A stretch of DNA of 22,311 nucleotides from a virus, in the IMG/VR virus record IMGVR_UViG_3300012944_000002, positions 64,001-86,311 of that record, one strand, 5' to 3'. How positions within the stretch are numbered: position 1 is the first letter of the stretch; each line of letters opens with the position of its first letter. This document shows, piece after piece, positions 5,981-11,581 of this stretch. The notes beneath the pieces are model-generated. The model was given only the letters and a program-made list of their open reading frames with translations, was not told where the DNA came from and ran no database searches. The translations under genes and the position numbers were made by a program.

Positions 5981-6364
5981 TCACGGCTTCGGCCGGCACA
6001 CCTCGCACGCGATGGCCCCTTCCCGGATCAGGTCGGCCGCTTCCTCGGCGGTGTCGACGGGGGTGGTGAGGAGTGGGTCGCGCGTGTACATCCAGCAGTT
6101 CCCGGTGTGGAGTTCTCGCCGGGGCTTGCCGTTGAGCGGCGCCATGCGCTGGACGACGTACCGCGGCCCGGCCGGCGTCCGGGGCACCTGGCTGTAGTCC
6201 TCGCCGGCCACGCGCGTCACGGCCCCAGCGGGCACCTCGATGGCGACCGCGGGCACCCACCCGCCGTCCGGGTCCTGCCGCCAGCCGAGGAGGAGTCCGT
6301 CAACAACGCGGCCCCCGGGAAGGGTGACGCGGACGCGCGGCGGTTCGGGAAGTGGATCGGTCAT
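5981..6364 (-). CDS. DUF6233-like protein
   Basis: The 127-residue product starts at the ATG at 6364. It opens with a beta-rich stretch (RVRVTLPGGRVVDGLLLG), continues with EVPAGAVTRVAGEDYSQVP and RYVVQRM, and ends with Cys residues at 90, 120 and 123 (HTGNCWM and ACEVCRP). This order, and the C-x-x-C ending, matches my memory of the DUF6233 family, common in Streptomyces and its prophages; its function is unknown and the cysteines may bind zinc. TACGCT lies seven bases before the ATG, a -10 box placed for a leaderless transcript, and no Shine-Dalgarno is present. A 20-bp palindrome lies about 95 bases upstream. The frame extends upstream, but that part does not look coding. Confidence 0.65.
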   Translation of the reverse strand: MTDPLPEPPRVRVTLPGGRVVDGLLLGWRQDPDGGWVPAVAIEVPAGAVTRVAGEDYSQVPRTPAGPRYVVQRMAPLNGKPRRELHTGNCWMYTRDPLLTTPVDTAEEAADLIREGAIACEVCRPKP

Positions 6365-6458
6365 GTGTTCGAGCGTAGTGGCGGGGTGGCGCCCAGGCCT
6401 CCATCGGGTGACTGCCCGATCGCTTTGCGGATGTTCGCTAAGTGATCCTGACCAGCCG

Positions 6459-6478
6459 TTTTCCTGGTACCAGGAAAA
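6459..6478. promoter_or_regulatory. Perfect 20-bp palindrome
   Basis: TTTTCCTGGTACCAGGAAAA is a perfect, spacer-free palindrome. It lies four bases after the stop of the 6483 gene and 94 bases before the DUF6233-like start. A spacer-free palindrome is a poor hairpin and a good protein-binding site, so an operator is more likely than a terminator. Confidence 0.5.
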
Positions 6479-6482
6479 AGTC

Positions 6483-6683
6483 TCATGCCACCTCGGCGAC
6501 GTCCCCGCGCTGTAGCCGCTCCTCGTCCCGCTGCGCCGCCACGAACGCGGCCACCAACCCGCGCCACTCCGCCAGCGCCTCCCGCGACCAGACAACCCGG
6601 CCGGCGGTCAGCTCCCGGATCTGCGCGTCAATGTCCGCCGCAGACGGGCGCGCGGCAGGGCCAGGGGGCGGAGCGGGGGACAT
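6483..6683 (-). CDS. Small hypothetical protein
   Basis: A 66-residue product with a Pro/Ala-rich N-terminus and a helical remainder (IDAQIRELTAGRVVWSREAL, then LVAAFVAAQRDEERLQRGDV). The family is not recognised. No Shine-Dalgarno precedes the ATG at 6683, but TACGCT lies six bases upstream, so the transcript may begin at the start codon itself. The same -10 hexamer occurs in front of the next leftward gene at 6364. Length and composition are consistent with a real small gene, but the call rests mostly on codon use and the promoter. Confidence 0.5.
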   Translation of the reverse strand: MSPAPPPGPAARPSAADIDAQIRELTAGRVVWSREALAEWRGLVAAFVAAQRDEERLQRGDVAEVA

Positions 6684-6748
6684 GGATCAAGCGTAGGTGC
6701 CGGGTGTGACAGGAGCCCACACCGGCAGGCGGGACGGCATATGCCGAG

Positions 6749-6988
6749 TCAACCGGCGTCCGGCTGGGCCACGAACGAGCCCAACCCAGGCACGGTGTAG
6801 ATGACGCCCTCCTCGCGCAGCCGGCTCAGCACCTTCTGCCCGGTCGCCTGCGCGATCCCGAACTCCGCCTGGAGTCCAATCACGGACGGAACCCGGTCGC
6901 CGGGGCCGTAGGTGCCGTCGGCGATGCGCGCCCGGATCACGTCGGCGACCTGCCGCCAGCGCGGAACGTCGGACGCGTAATCGATCAT
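6749..6988 (-). CDS. Short GntR-family winged helix-turn-helix regulator
   Basis: The 79-residue protein is almost only a GntR DNA-binding domain: an N-terminal helix (PRWRQVADVIRARI), the family signature GTYGPGDRVPSVIGLQAEFG, the recognition helix region (AQATGQKVLSRLREEG) and the wing (VIYTVPGLGSFVA). It has no effector domain, as is typical of small GntR regulators in actinobacterial mobile elements. The start at 6988 lacks a Shine-Dalgarno; TAGCGT lies six bases upstream, fitting a leaderless transcript. That box overlaps the first of three GCCTAGC motifs, so autorepression is likely, along with control of the divergent Cys-rich micro-operon starting at 7141. Confidence 0.85.
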   Translation of the reverse strand: MIDYASDVPRWRQVADVIRARIADGTYGPGDRVPSVIGLQAEFGIAQATGQKVLSRLREEGVIYTVPGLGSFVAQPDAG

Positions 6989-6995
6989 GCGGCCA

Positions 6996-7049
6996 CGCTA
7001 GGCACACCACGGACATACCGCGAGATAAGCAGTGCCTAGCGCGCCTAGC
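6996..7049. promoter_or_regulatory. Triple GCCTAGC operator cluster between GntR gene and micro-operon
   Basis: CGCTAGGCAC (6996-7005) and GTGCCTAGCG (7032-7041) are perfect 10-bp inverted copies. A third GCCTAGC lies at 7043-7049. The first copy overlaps the leftward -10 box TAGCGT of the GntR gene. The third overlaps a rightward TAGCAT (7046-7051) that could be the -10 box of the 7141 operon. One regulator could therefore control both directions. Confidence 0.6.
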
Positions 7050-7078
7050 ATGCTGTGAGTACGCTCGGACAAAAGAGG

Positions 7079-7122
7079 AACCCCCGCGACCGCTGACACG
7101 GCCCGGGGGGTTGGTCAACCCC
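7079..7122 (+). promoter_or_regulatory. Leader with mutually exclusive hairpins
   Basis: AACCCCC (7079-7085) can pair with GGGGGTT (7106-7112) across a 20-base loop. The same G run can instead pair with AACCCC (7117-7122) as a tight hairpin with a GGTC loop. Both copies compete for one partner just before the ribosome site of the 7141 gene, the arrangement expected of an attenuator; alternatively it is just a terminator-like hairpin. Confidence 0.4.
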
Positions 7123-7140
7123 AGCGAGGAGCGGGTCGAC

Positions 7141-7353
7141 ATGACCGAGAATACCCGGCACCCAGTCGAACGGGTGAGCCCCACGACGGCAGCACCGCTG
7201 TACGACATGCGGTCGACGCCCGGCACGATCGTCACCATCCACGCGGATGGCCGGCAGACCGAGGACGCCGCGTGCATCGTCCACGCCCCCGACGAGGCGC
7301 CGCAGACGACCGTCACCGTCCACTGCCTTGGCGTCTGCGCGGGCGGGTCATGA
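7141..7353 (+). CDS. Small hypothetical protein, first gene of a Cys-rich micro-operon
   Basis: The ATG at 7141 has GAGGAG 10-15 bases upstream; a TTG at 7111 in the same frame lies inside the leader hairpin and is less likely. The 70-residue product has a disordered N-terminus, a beta-rich middle (GTIVTIHADGRQTEDAACIV) and a C-terminal H-C-x-x-x-C (VHCLGVCAGG). Family not recognised. It is coupled by ATGA to the next gene and is divergent from the GntR regulator, which probably controls it. Confidence 0.6.
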   Translation: MTENTRHPVERVSPTTAAPLYDMRSTPGTIVTIHADGRQTEDAACIVHAPDEAPQTTVTVHCLGVCAGGS

Positions 7354-7550
7354 ACCGTCCCTGCTCCGTACACGGCGGCGACGTACCGGAGCGCGAGGCG
7401 CAGCTGCTGGAGCCCAAGGACGAGACCACAACCGGTCCGGGCGCCGCGCCGCGGTACGCCTGCCGGGCCTGTGTCCGCGCGAAGGGCCTTGTGCCGCTCG
7501 GCGAACACCGCCTGGACGTGGCGTCGGTCGCATCCGAGGGGCCGGCATGA
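7350..7550 (+). CDS. Small Cys/His-rich putative zinc-binding protein
   Basis: The ATG overlaps the previous stop (ATGA). The 66-residue product has Cys5 and His8 (PCSVHGG) and a C-x-x-C at 38/41 (YACRACVRAKG), enough for one zinc site. Such mini zinc-finger proteins are frequent in actinobacterial prophages and conjugative elements. Their roles are mostly unknown; binding to nucleic acid or host proteins is a reasonable guess. Its stop overlaps the next start in the same way. Confidence 0.65.
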   Translation: MNRPCSVHGGDVPEREAQLLEPKDETTTGPGAAPRYACRACVRAKGLVPLGEHRLDVASVASEGPA

Positions 7551-7714
7551 CCACCTCGACCAACGCCCTGCGCTGCGCCCGCTGCCAGAAACTCATGCCG
7601 CCCGGCGACGCGCAGGAAGTCGCCGTGGAGCAGGGCACCTCGTCCAGCCAGCTGTACATCCACCTGAGCGACTGCCGCGGTACGGACGAGCCGCCGCGGC
7701 GCGTGCTCCACTGA
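7547..7714 (+). CDS. Tiny zinc-ribbon-like protein
   Basis: The ATG overlaps the previous stop (ATGA). The 55-residue product has a C-x-x-C at 10/13 (LRCARCQKLM) and a second half-site with His39 and Cys43 (YIHLSDC), the layout of a compact zinc ribbon. It ends the three-gene micro-operon; two hairpins follow at 7718-7797. Function is unknown. Confidence 0.65.
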   Translation: MTTSTNALRCARCQKLMPPGDAQEVAVEQGTSSSQLYIHLSDCRGTDEPPRRVLH

Positions 7715-7717
7715 GCC

Positions 7718-7797
7718 GGGCCGGCCGGCGCGACGGCAAAGGTCGCCGGCTGGCCCGAACCCTGCCGCCGTCCACGCCCCCCGAGGGCGGCGGCAGG
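7718..7797 (+). terminator. Tandem hairpins ending the micro-operon
   Basis: The first hairpin (7718-7756) is imperfect and GC-rich. The second has a 10-bp perfect stem, CCTGCCGCCG (7761-7770) with CGGCGGCAGG (7788-7797). They begin four bases after the stop at 7714. Confidence 0.6.
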
Positions 7798-7888
7798 CGG
7801 GGGAGCGGGTTGTATGGCGCACGTAACAGATTAGGGATGCACCCTTGCCCCGACTATGCGCGTAGCGGGAGGGTGGGCCCTTACCACT

Positions 7889-7917
7889 GCCCGCCAGGGA
7901 CCCCCGTTCTGGCGGGC
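7889..7917 (-). terminator. Hairpin terminator of the small XRE gene
   Basis: GCCCGCCAG (7889-7897) pairs with CTGGCGGGC (7909-7917). It lies directly after the leftward stop at 7920. Confidence 0.65.
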
Positions 7918-7919
7918 GG

Positions 7920-8174
7920 TCAGCTTTCCGGATCGGTCGAGAGGAGGGTTCCAATGGGCACGCCCAGTGCGTTAGCGACCAGGATGATCGCCGAGAAGCG
8001 GGTCTCTCCGCCGGCCTCGATGCGCTGCCAGCTCGACAGGGACAGCGTCCGCTCGGTGCGTTCGGCCACCTGTTCCTGGGTCAGCCCCTTATGTAGGCGC
8101 CACAGTTGGATGCGGTGTCCGTGGATACGGCGGCGGTCATGAACCCAGTCGGGTAGTGGCGGCTGTACTGGCAC
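7920..8174 (-). CDS. Small XRE-family helix-turn-helix protein
   Basis: The core is a clear XRE/HTH_3 domain: RIHGHRIQLWRLHKGLTQEQ, AERTERTLSLSSWQRIEAG, then ETRFSAIILVANALGVPIGT. It starts at a GTG (8174, 84 residues); a TTG at 8216 would give 98 residues and neither start has a Shine-Dalgarno, so the N-terminus is uncertain. XRE proteins bind short operators as dimers and are typical phage repressors. This one is separate from the main repressor at 10580 and lies left of attP, so it may be a second immunity determinant or a control of the accessory block. A LexA-like box lies about 200 bases upstream. Confidence 0.75.
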   Translation of the reverse strand: MPVQPPLPDWVHDRRRIHGHRIQLWRLHKGLTQEQVAERTERTLSLSSWQRIEAGGETRFSAIILVANALGVPIGTLLSTDPES

Positions 8175-8369
8175 TCGACAAACGCTGTGGTGGCGTTGAT
8201 CATTAAGCCACAGCAACTTTGAAGTGTTTTGCGATCTTGACCGAAGGGCGCCCCGTCCCCCAGCTCCTCGCCCAGGCCCCGCGAGATGAGCAGGCGCCTA
8301 CAACCGCTCCACCGCAGATCGAGCTCCGCGGCATCGAGACGCCGCGAGGCCGGGACGCGTGTGCCAATA

Positions 8370-8385
8370 TCGAACGTGTGTTCAC
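8370..8385. promoter_or_regulatory. LexA/SOS-box-like site
   Basis: TCGAACGTGTGTTCAC matches the actinobacterial SOS pattern (CGAAC-N4-GTTCG) in its full GAAC-N4-GTTC core; only the outer right bases differ. The nearest leftward gene is the small XRE gene about 200 bases away. No rightward gene of useful size follows before the attachment core. Confidence 0.45.
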
Positions 8386-8502
8386 TCGATCGGGTGAAAG
8401 ATTCATGACAGGCGCATCCGGCGGATAGGTAACTGACGTCCCTCAAATTCGTGCCGGGTGTCCTGGGAAGCAGTGCCCCCCCTCGGGGTACTCGGCACTG
8501 AG

Positions 8503-8533
8503 CGCGCCCCGCCCGCCTGTAGGGCGGGGCGCG
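8503..8533. terminator. Strong GC hairpin
   Basis: CGCGCCCCGCCC (8503-8514) pairs perfectly with GGGCGGGGCGCG (8522-8533) around a 7-base loop. It probably insulates the attachment region from neighbouring transcription. Confidence 0.6.
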
Positions 8534-8542
8534 TGCTACGCC

Positions 8543-8598
8543 TGGGAGATGCTGGAGGCCCCGCGGGGGATCTGGGAGATTTCTGGGCGATGATCTTT
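8543..8598 (+). repeat. Left arm-type integrase-site repeats
   Basis: TGGGAGAT occurs at 8543-8550 and 8573-8580. The second copy is followed 11 bp on by TGGGCGAT (8584-8591) and by CGATGATCTTT (8588-8598). The same elements recur right of the core at 8892-8921. Paired direct repeats one helical turn apart on both sides of a core are what arm-binding tyrosine integrases use in attP. Confidence 0.55.
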
Positions 8599-8717
8599 CC
8601 TGGCGAATGCCGTTGGACCCGCTTCGAGGCGTTCGAACACCAACCGAACGCCCACGTTCTGCGCTGATCGCGAATGACCAATGGCCGTGACCTGCCATCA
8701 GGTAACCGTCATCCGCG

Positions 8718-8798
8718 ATCTACACGATCTTCGAGGGCACCAGCGAGATCCAGCGGCTGGTCATCGCCCGTACCCTGTCCGGGCTGCCGATCCGCTGA
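8718..8798 (+). other. attP core carrying the 3' end of an acyl-CoA dehydrogenase gene
   Basis: The 27 codons 8718-8798 translate to the conserved C-terminus of an acyl-CoA dehydrogenase (IYTIFEGTSEIQRLVIARTL, then SGLPIR and TGA). The frame is closed by TAA at 8703-8705 and the upstream DNA is not dehydrogenase sequence, so no gene exists here. Elements that integrate into the 3' end of a host gene often carry such a copy to restore it. With integrase 84 bases away and arm-like repeats on both sides, this is best read as an attP whose core lies in this segment, rather than as a decayed gene. The exact crossover cannot be placed from one sequence. Confidence 0.75.
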
Positions 8799-8842
8799 GG
8801 CTAGTTAGCAGCAGGACGCGCATAGAGTGCTGGCAGAAGCGT

Positions 8843-8870
8843 GGCCCCACCGCCTGAGTGCGGTGGGGCC
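8843..8870. terminator. Bidirectional hairpin terminator
   Basis: GGCCCCACCGC (8843-8853) pairs with GCGGTGGGGCC (8860-8870), followed by GTTTCGGT. It lies between the dehydrogenase 3' copy and the end of the integrase, so it can end both the restored host gene after integration and the integrase transcript. Confidence 0.75.
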
Positions 8871-8881
8871 GTTTCGGTGCG

Positions 8882-10180
8882 TCAAGATCCCCGATGATCT
8901 TTTGGGAGATTTCTTGGAGATCGTTTACGCGGAGGTCTCGGCGGGGGGAACTGGCCGTACTCGCGGACCTCGGGCCGGACCCTCAACGAGTCCTCCCACA
9001 GCTCCTGGAGATGGGCTGAGATATCCAGCTCCATCTGCAGCGTCACGTGCGAGTACGTTCCTTCGACGCCCGGGAGCTCGTGCCCCATGCGCGCTTCTAC
9101 GGCAACCCTAGGGTGCCGGCCGCCATCGAGCCAGACCTTGTGGCTGTGTCGCAGACCGTGAGGAACCATCCCCTCGATGCCGAGCACCGGCCGGAAGCCG
9201 GTCCGGGCCTTCGCACCGCGGCGCACCGGAAGCGGAGCCCGGCCGTCGATGAACACCCCCCACGTGTCCGCGTACCAGTCGCCACTGCGCAGCAGCCGGC
9301 CGCCCTTCGGGGCGGTGAACACCCACTCCGATCCGGGCCGGAAGCCCACCAGGTCCCGCAGCAGCTGCGCCAGGAACGGCGGGACGATCAGCCCCCGACC
9401 CGAGTCGTACTTGGGCTCGATCTCGGTGAACTCGCCGTTGACGTACTGGCTCTGCTGTATCGCGTGAATGCGGGCGCCCTGTCCCTTGTCCTTGAGGGCG
9501 AGCTGATCGCGGTGCAAGCCGGCCACCTCGCCGATCCGCAGGCCCGTGTAGGCGCTGGTGAGGACGAGGGCGTACTCGTTCAGCCCGTGCATCTCCAGGG
9601 CGTTCCTGGCAGCCAGCAGCGCCTGCCGCGGCGTGGCGATGACCTTGTCTTCCTGCTTCGGCTTGGGCCGGTAACGGCCTCGCCGGCCGGACTTTCGCGA
9701 CGCCACCGGGTTGTCGCCCCGGATCTTCTCAGCGACCGCGTCATCGAGCATGGTGCGGAACGTCGAGATGATGGCGTCGACATAGTTCTTGCTGACTTCC
9801 CCACTGATCCGTTTGCGCCAGATGGCGATCGCGGTGGGAGACAGGTCGCGGATGGCGACCGGGCCCCACTGCGGCAGGATCTGGTTCTTGATCCGCAGCC
9901 GGTATTCCTTCTCGGACAGCGGGCCAACGTCGATCATGTCAAGCCAGAGCTTCGACCACTCCGCCACGGTGATCTTCCCGTCGCGGGGGTTGAAGAAGAC
10001 CTTGCGGGCGACGTCCGTCTCCATCGCATGGCCGTAGCTCTCGGCCAACTTCTCCGTCCTGAAGCGGTTGCCGAAGTCGTCCCTGCTCGCAGAGCCGTAC
10101 CTGCCGTTGGGGAGCTTGTACTTGACGCGCCAGTACCAAGCCTTGTCCTTCTTGGAGTAGCGCTTCTCGGCGTGCGCCAT
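8882..10180 (-). CDS. int: Phage tyrosine integrase (second integrase)
   Basis: The ATG at 10180 follows TGGAGGACACCC, a strong ribosome site, giving 432 residues. The N-terminus (residues about 4-40, RYSKKDKAWYWRVKYKLPNG) is the small beta-sheet arm-binding domain. Residues about 70-155 are the SAM-like core-binding domain. The catalytic domain has Arg215 (TGLRIGEV), His341 and Arg344 (PHGLRHSH), His367 (MGHELPG) and the nucleophile Tyr376 (EGTYSHVT). The C-terminal tail is Pro/Arg-rich. It reads toward the attachment core 84 bases beyond its stop, the usual phage arrangement. It would recombine attP with the 3' end of a host acyl-CoA dehydrogenase gene. A strong hairpin upstream suggests it has its own control. 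Confidence 0.95.
   Translation of the reverse strand: MAHAEKRYSKKDKAWYWRVKYKLPNGRYGSASRDDFGNRFRTEKLAESYGHAMETDVARKVFFNPRDGKITVAEWSKLWLDMIDVGPLSEKEYRLRIKNQILPQWGPVAIRDLSPTAIAIWRKRISGEVSKNYVDAIISTFRTMLDDAVAEKIRGDNPVASRKSGRRGRYRPKPKQEDKVIATPRQALLAARNALEMHGLNEYALVLTSAYTGLRIGEVAGLHRDQLALKDKGQGARIHAIQQSQYVNGEFTEIEPKYDSGRGLIVPPFLAQLLRDLVGFRPGSEWVFTAPKGGRLLRSGDWYADTWGVFIDGRAPLPVRRGAKARTGFRPVLGIEGMVPHGLRHSHKVWLDGGRHPRVAVEARMGHELPGVEGTYSHVTLQMELDISAHLQELWEDSLRVRPEVREYGQFPPPRPPRKRSPRNLPKDHRGS
8892..8921 (+). repeat. Right arm-type integrase-site repeats
   Basis: CGATGATCTTT (8892-8902), TGGGAGAT (8903-8910) and TTGGAGAT (8914-8921) repeat the elements left of the core at 8571-8598 in the same orientation. 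They overlap the last codons of the integrase gene. The 11-bp spacing between the two GGAGAT units equals that on the left side. Confidence 0.55.
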
Positions 10181-10221
10181 GGGTGTCCTCCAGGGGTGCC
10201 AGGGGAATGACACCGCCCCGA

Positions 10222-10245
10222 CGGCGGGGTCCCCGGACCCCGCCG
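10222..10245 (-). terminator. Strong hairpin upstream of the integrase
   Basis: CGGCGGGGTCC (10222-10232) pairs perfectly with GGACCCCGCCG (10235-10245). It lies between the stop of the 10262 gene and the integrase start, so it should reduce read-through from the repressor side into the integrase. Confidence 0.55.
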
Positions 10246-10261
10246 CATCGGGACGCTGTGC

Positions 10262-10471
10262 TCACGATGCGAACAGAAACAGTTCGCGTCGACCCTTGAG
10301 GCTGACGCCGGCCAGGCAGCGGGCGATGAGCGACGCCGCTTCCTGTTCATTCTGGTCCTCACGGACCCAGGCGACGATGGCCTCGTTGGGTGGTCCGTCG
10401 ATGAACACCTTCACCCCGTAAGGGATGGAAGGCACGCGTTCAATACGGACCGGTACGCCTTGGACCCGCAT
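10262..10471 (-). CDS. Small hypothetical protein upstream of integrase
   Basis: The ATG at 10471 follows AGGGGGACC. The 69-residue product reads as a small beta-alpha unit (VPVRIERVPSIPYGVKVFID, then AIVAWVREDQNEQEAASLIA). The family is not recognised. It lies between repressor and integrase in the same direction, a place where phages often keep small immunity or excision modulators, but there is no DNA-binding motif. Longer in-frame starts up to 10531 exist without a ribosome site. Confidence 0.6.
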   Translation of the reverse strand: MRVQGVPVRIERVPSIPYGVKVFIDGPPNEAIVAWVREDQNEQEAASLIARCLAGVSLKGRRELFLFAS

Positions 10472-10579
10472 CGAGGTCCCCCTAACCCGCTGAGCGGTGC
10501 CCCCCCTCGCAGGTACCGCGTATCGAACCACACGGCGTCATGATCTGGCAGTCAAACGACGAGACTTGTAGCGAACTGG

Positions 10580-11116
10580 TCAGAACGAGGACGGATCGTC
10601 AGATTCGTTACTGGTGACGATGTTGCGGAGCAGGCGCTGAAGGCGACTCCACTCGCGAAGGTCGTTGCGCATCTGCTCGTCGCTGGGGGGTTCGGCGTCG
10701 GCTTCGCGAGTGACAACGACGACCATCTTCATGCCGCTGCGAGAGAGGTCCAGGACCTCCGTGTCGACGACGACGCCGGCCAGTTCGTGCCGGACGCGCA
10801 GCGGCAGATGACTGAGGGCCGGCTCGGCGACTGGATCCGGGGCGGGGGGTTCGTCTTGCTGAGGCGTGGGGTCGTCTCCGTCGAGTACGGCGTCCACTGA
10901 TCCCGGCTGCCAGAAGACCGCCTCTACGGCGGCCAGGGATGCCCGAGGCTGGCGGCTGTACTCCTTCTTCGGGTCTTCAAGGTTCTGGACCGTGCCGAGA
11001 CTGAGGCCGGTCGCCTCGGCCAACTGGCGCTGCGTCATCGCGGTGCCGTCAGGCATCCGCCGGCTCTTCCGCGCCGCCTGGATGGCGAGTGCGAGCCGAT
11101 CCCACTGCTTACCCAT
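10580..11116 (-). CDS. XRE-family repressor, probable immunity repressor
   Basis: Starting at 11116 the protein has 178 residues; longer in-frame starts up to 11179 are possible. Residues about 5-50 are a helix-turn-helix (DRLALAIQAARKSRRM, then MTQRQLAEATGLSLGTVQNL). A Pro/Asp-rich linker (about 85-100) separates it from a second, beta-rich domain (HELAGVVVDTEVLDL and GMKMVVVVTREADAE) and a helical end (LREWSRLQRLLRNI). It is divergent from the Cro-like gene at 11342 across a 225-base control region, next to integrase and excisionase, the classic place for a phage repressor. There is no LexA-type Ala-Gly cleavage and Ser/Lys protease signature, so induction would not be by self-cleavage. Confidence 0.8.
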   Translation of the reverse strand: MGKQWDRLALAIQAARKSRRMPDGTAMTQRQLAEATGLSLGTVQNLEDPKKEYSRQPRASLAAVEAVFWQPGSVDAVLDGDDPTPQQDEPPAPDPVAEPALSHLPLRVRHELAGVVVDTEVLDLSRSGMKMVVVVTREADAEPPSDEQMRNDLREWSRLQRLLRNIVTSNESDDPSSF

Positions 11117-11255
11117 GCGGCACATCATGCACCAGCCGAAGGCAACGGGGACATAGCGGCTCCCCCTGTTGGCCTGCATTGATCGGTGTGCGCGGGCGCG
11201 AAGTGTTGCCTTTTACGTGCCGTTCGCCCCCTTCTGCGCTCTACATAGCGACCTG

Positions 11256-11334
11256 TCGACACCTAACGAACGCGTGTCGATGCGCATTGGAACCCATCGA
11301 AGACCTTGCGAAGACCCAACGAAGCGCCTACGTT
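11256..11334. promoter_or_regulatory. Lysis-lysogeny control region with phased repeats and promoter
   Basis: TCGACAC (11256-11262) and GTGTCGA (11274-11280) form an inverted repeat. CGAAG then recurs at 11298, 11309 and 11320, three tandem 11-bp units. The rightward promoter TTGCGA (11306-11311) - 17 bp - TACGTT (11329-11334) lies within the repeats and would start transcription at or next to the GTG at 11342. The repeats are candidate operators for the XRE, Cro-like or excisionase proteins. Confidence 0.65.
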
Positions 11335-11341
11335 GAGTCTC

Positions 11342-11581
11342 GTGACACCGAACGGAACCGCAATCAGGGACTTCCGTCAGTTGCGCGGCATCACCCTGCG
11401 GCGGTTTGCGCGACTCATCGAAAAGGACCCCGGTTTCTGGTCCCGAGTCGAGACCAACAAGCAGGGCGCCAGCGACGACACCCTCCACGCAGCAGCCGCT
11501 GTCCTGGACGTCTCCATCAGATCAATTACAAGGGAGAAAACCGGTGACCAGGAAGAACCTGGCCAGCACCCCCGAGGCTGA
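11342..11581 (+). CDS. Cro-like XRE-family protein, leaderless
   Basis: The 79-residue product starts at GTG 11342, seven bases after the -10 box TACGTT, so the mRNA likely begins at the start codon; a TTG at 11306 lies in the promoter and is rejected. The helix-turn-helix spans residues about 8-60 (AIRDFRQLRGITLRRFARLI, FWSRVETNKQGASDDTLHAA, VLDVSIRSI). It faces away from the main repressor, is the first gene of the early transcript and overlaps the excisionase by 38 bases. Its position and size suit a Cro-type switch protein. Confidence 0.75.
   Translation: MTPNGTAIRDFRQLRGITLRRFARLIEKDPGFWSRVETNKQGASDDTLHAAAAVLDVSIRSITREKTGDQEEPGQHPRG

Larger units (their letters stand above)
8175..8717. 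other. Gene-free stretch left of the attachment core
   Basis: Open frames exist on both strands, for example 8203-8406 leftward, but none has a ribosome site or recognisable motif. The stretch carries the SOS-box-like site at 8370-8385, a strong hairpin at 8503-8533 and the left set of arm-like repeats at 8543-8598. It is most simply the left arm of attP plus intergenic DNA. A short peptide gene cannot be excluded. Confidence 0.45.

Noticed and set aside
8203-8698. Leftward open frames between the XRE gene and the attachment core
   Set aside because: No ribosome site, no family, and the frame runs through a 12-bp hairpin and the arm repeats. A short peptide gene remains possible but unsupported.
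8718-8798. Reading the dehydrogenase end as a host gene truncated by the window or by decay
   Set aside because: The frame stops at 8703 just upstream, flanking DNA is phage-like on both sides, and matching arm repeats plus integrase explain it better as an attP core.
9047-10210. Long rightward open frame antisense to the second integrase
   Set aside because: Shadow of the integrase, with low-complexity Pro/Arg/Val-rich composition and no motif.
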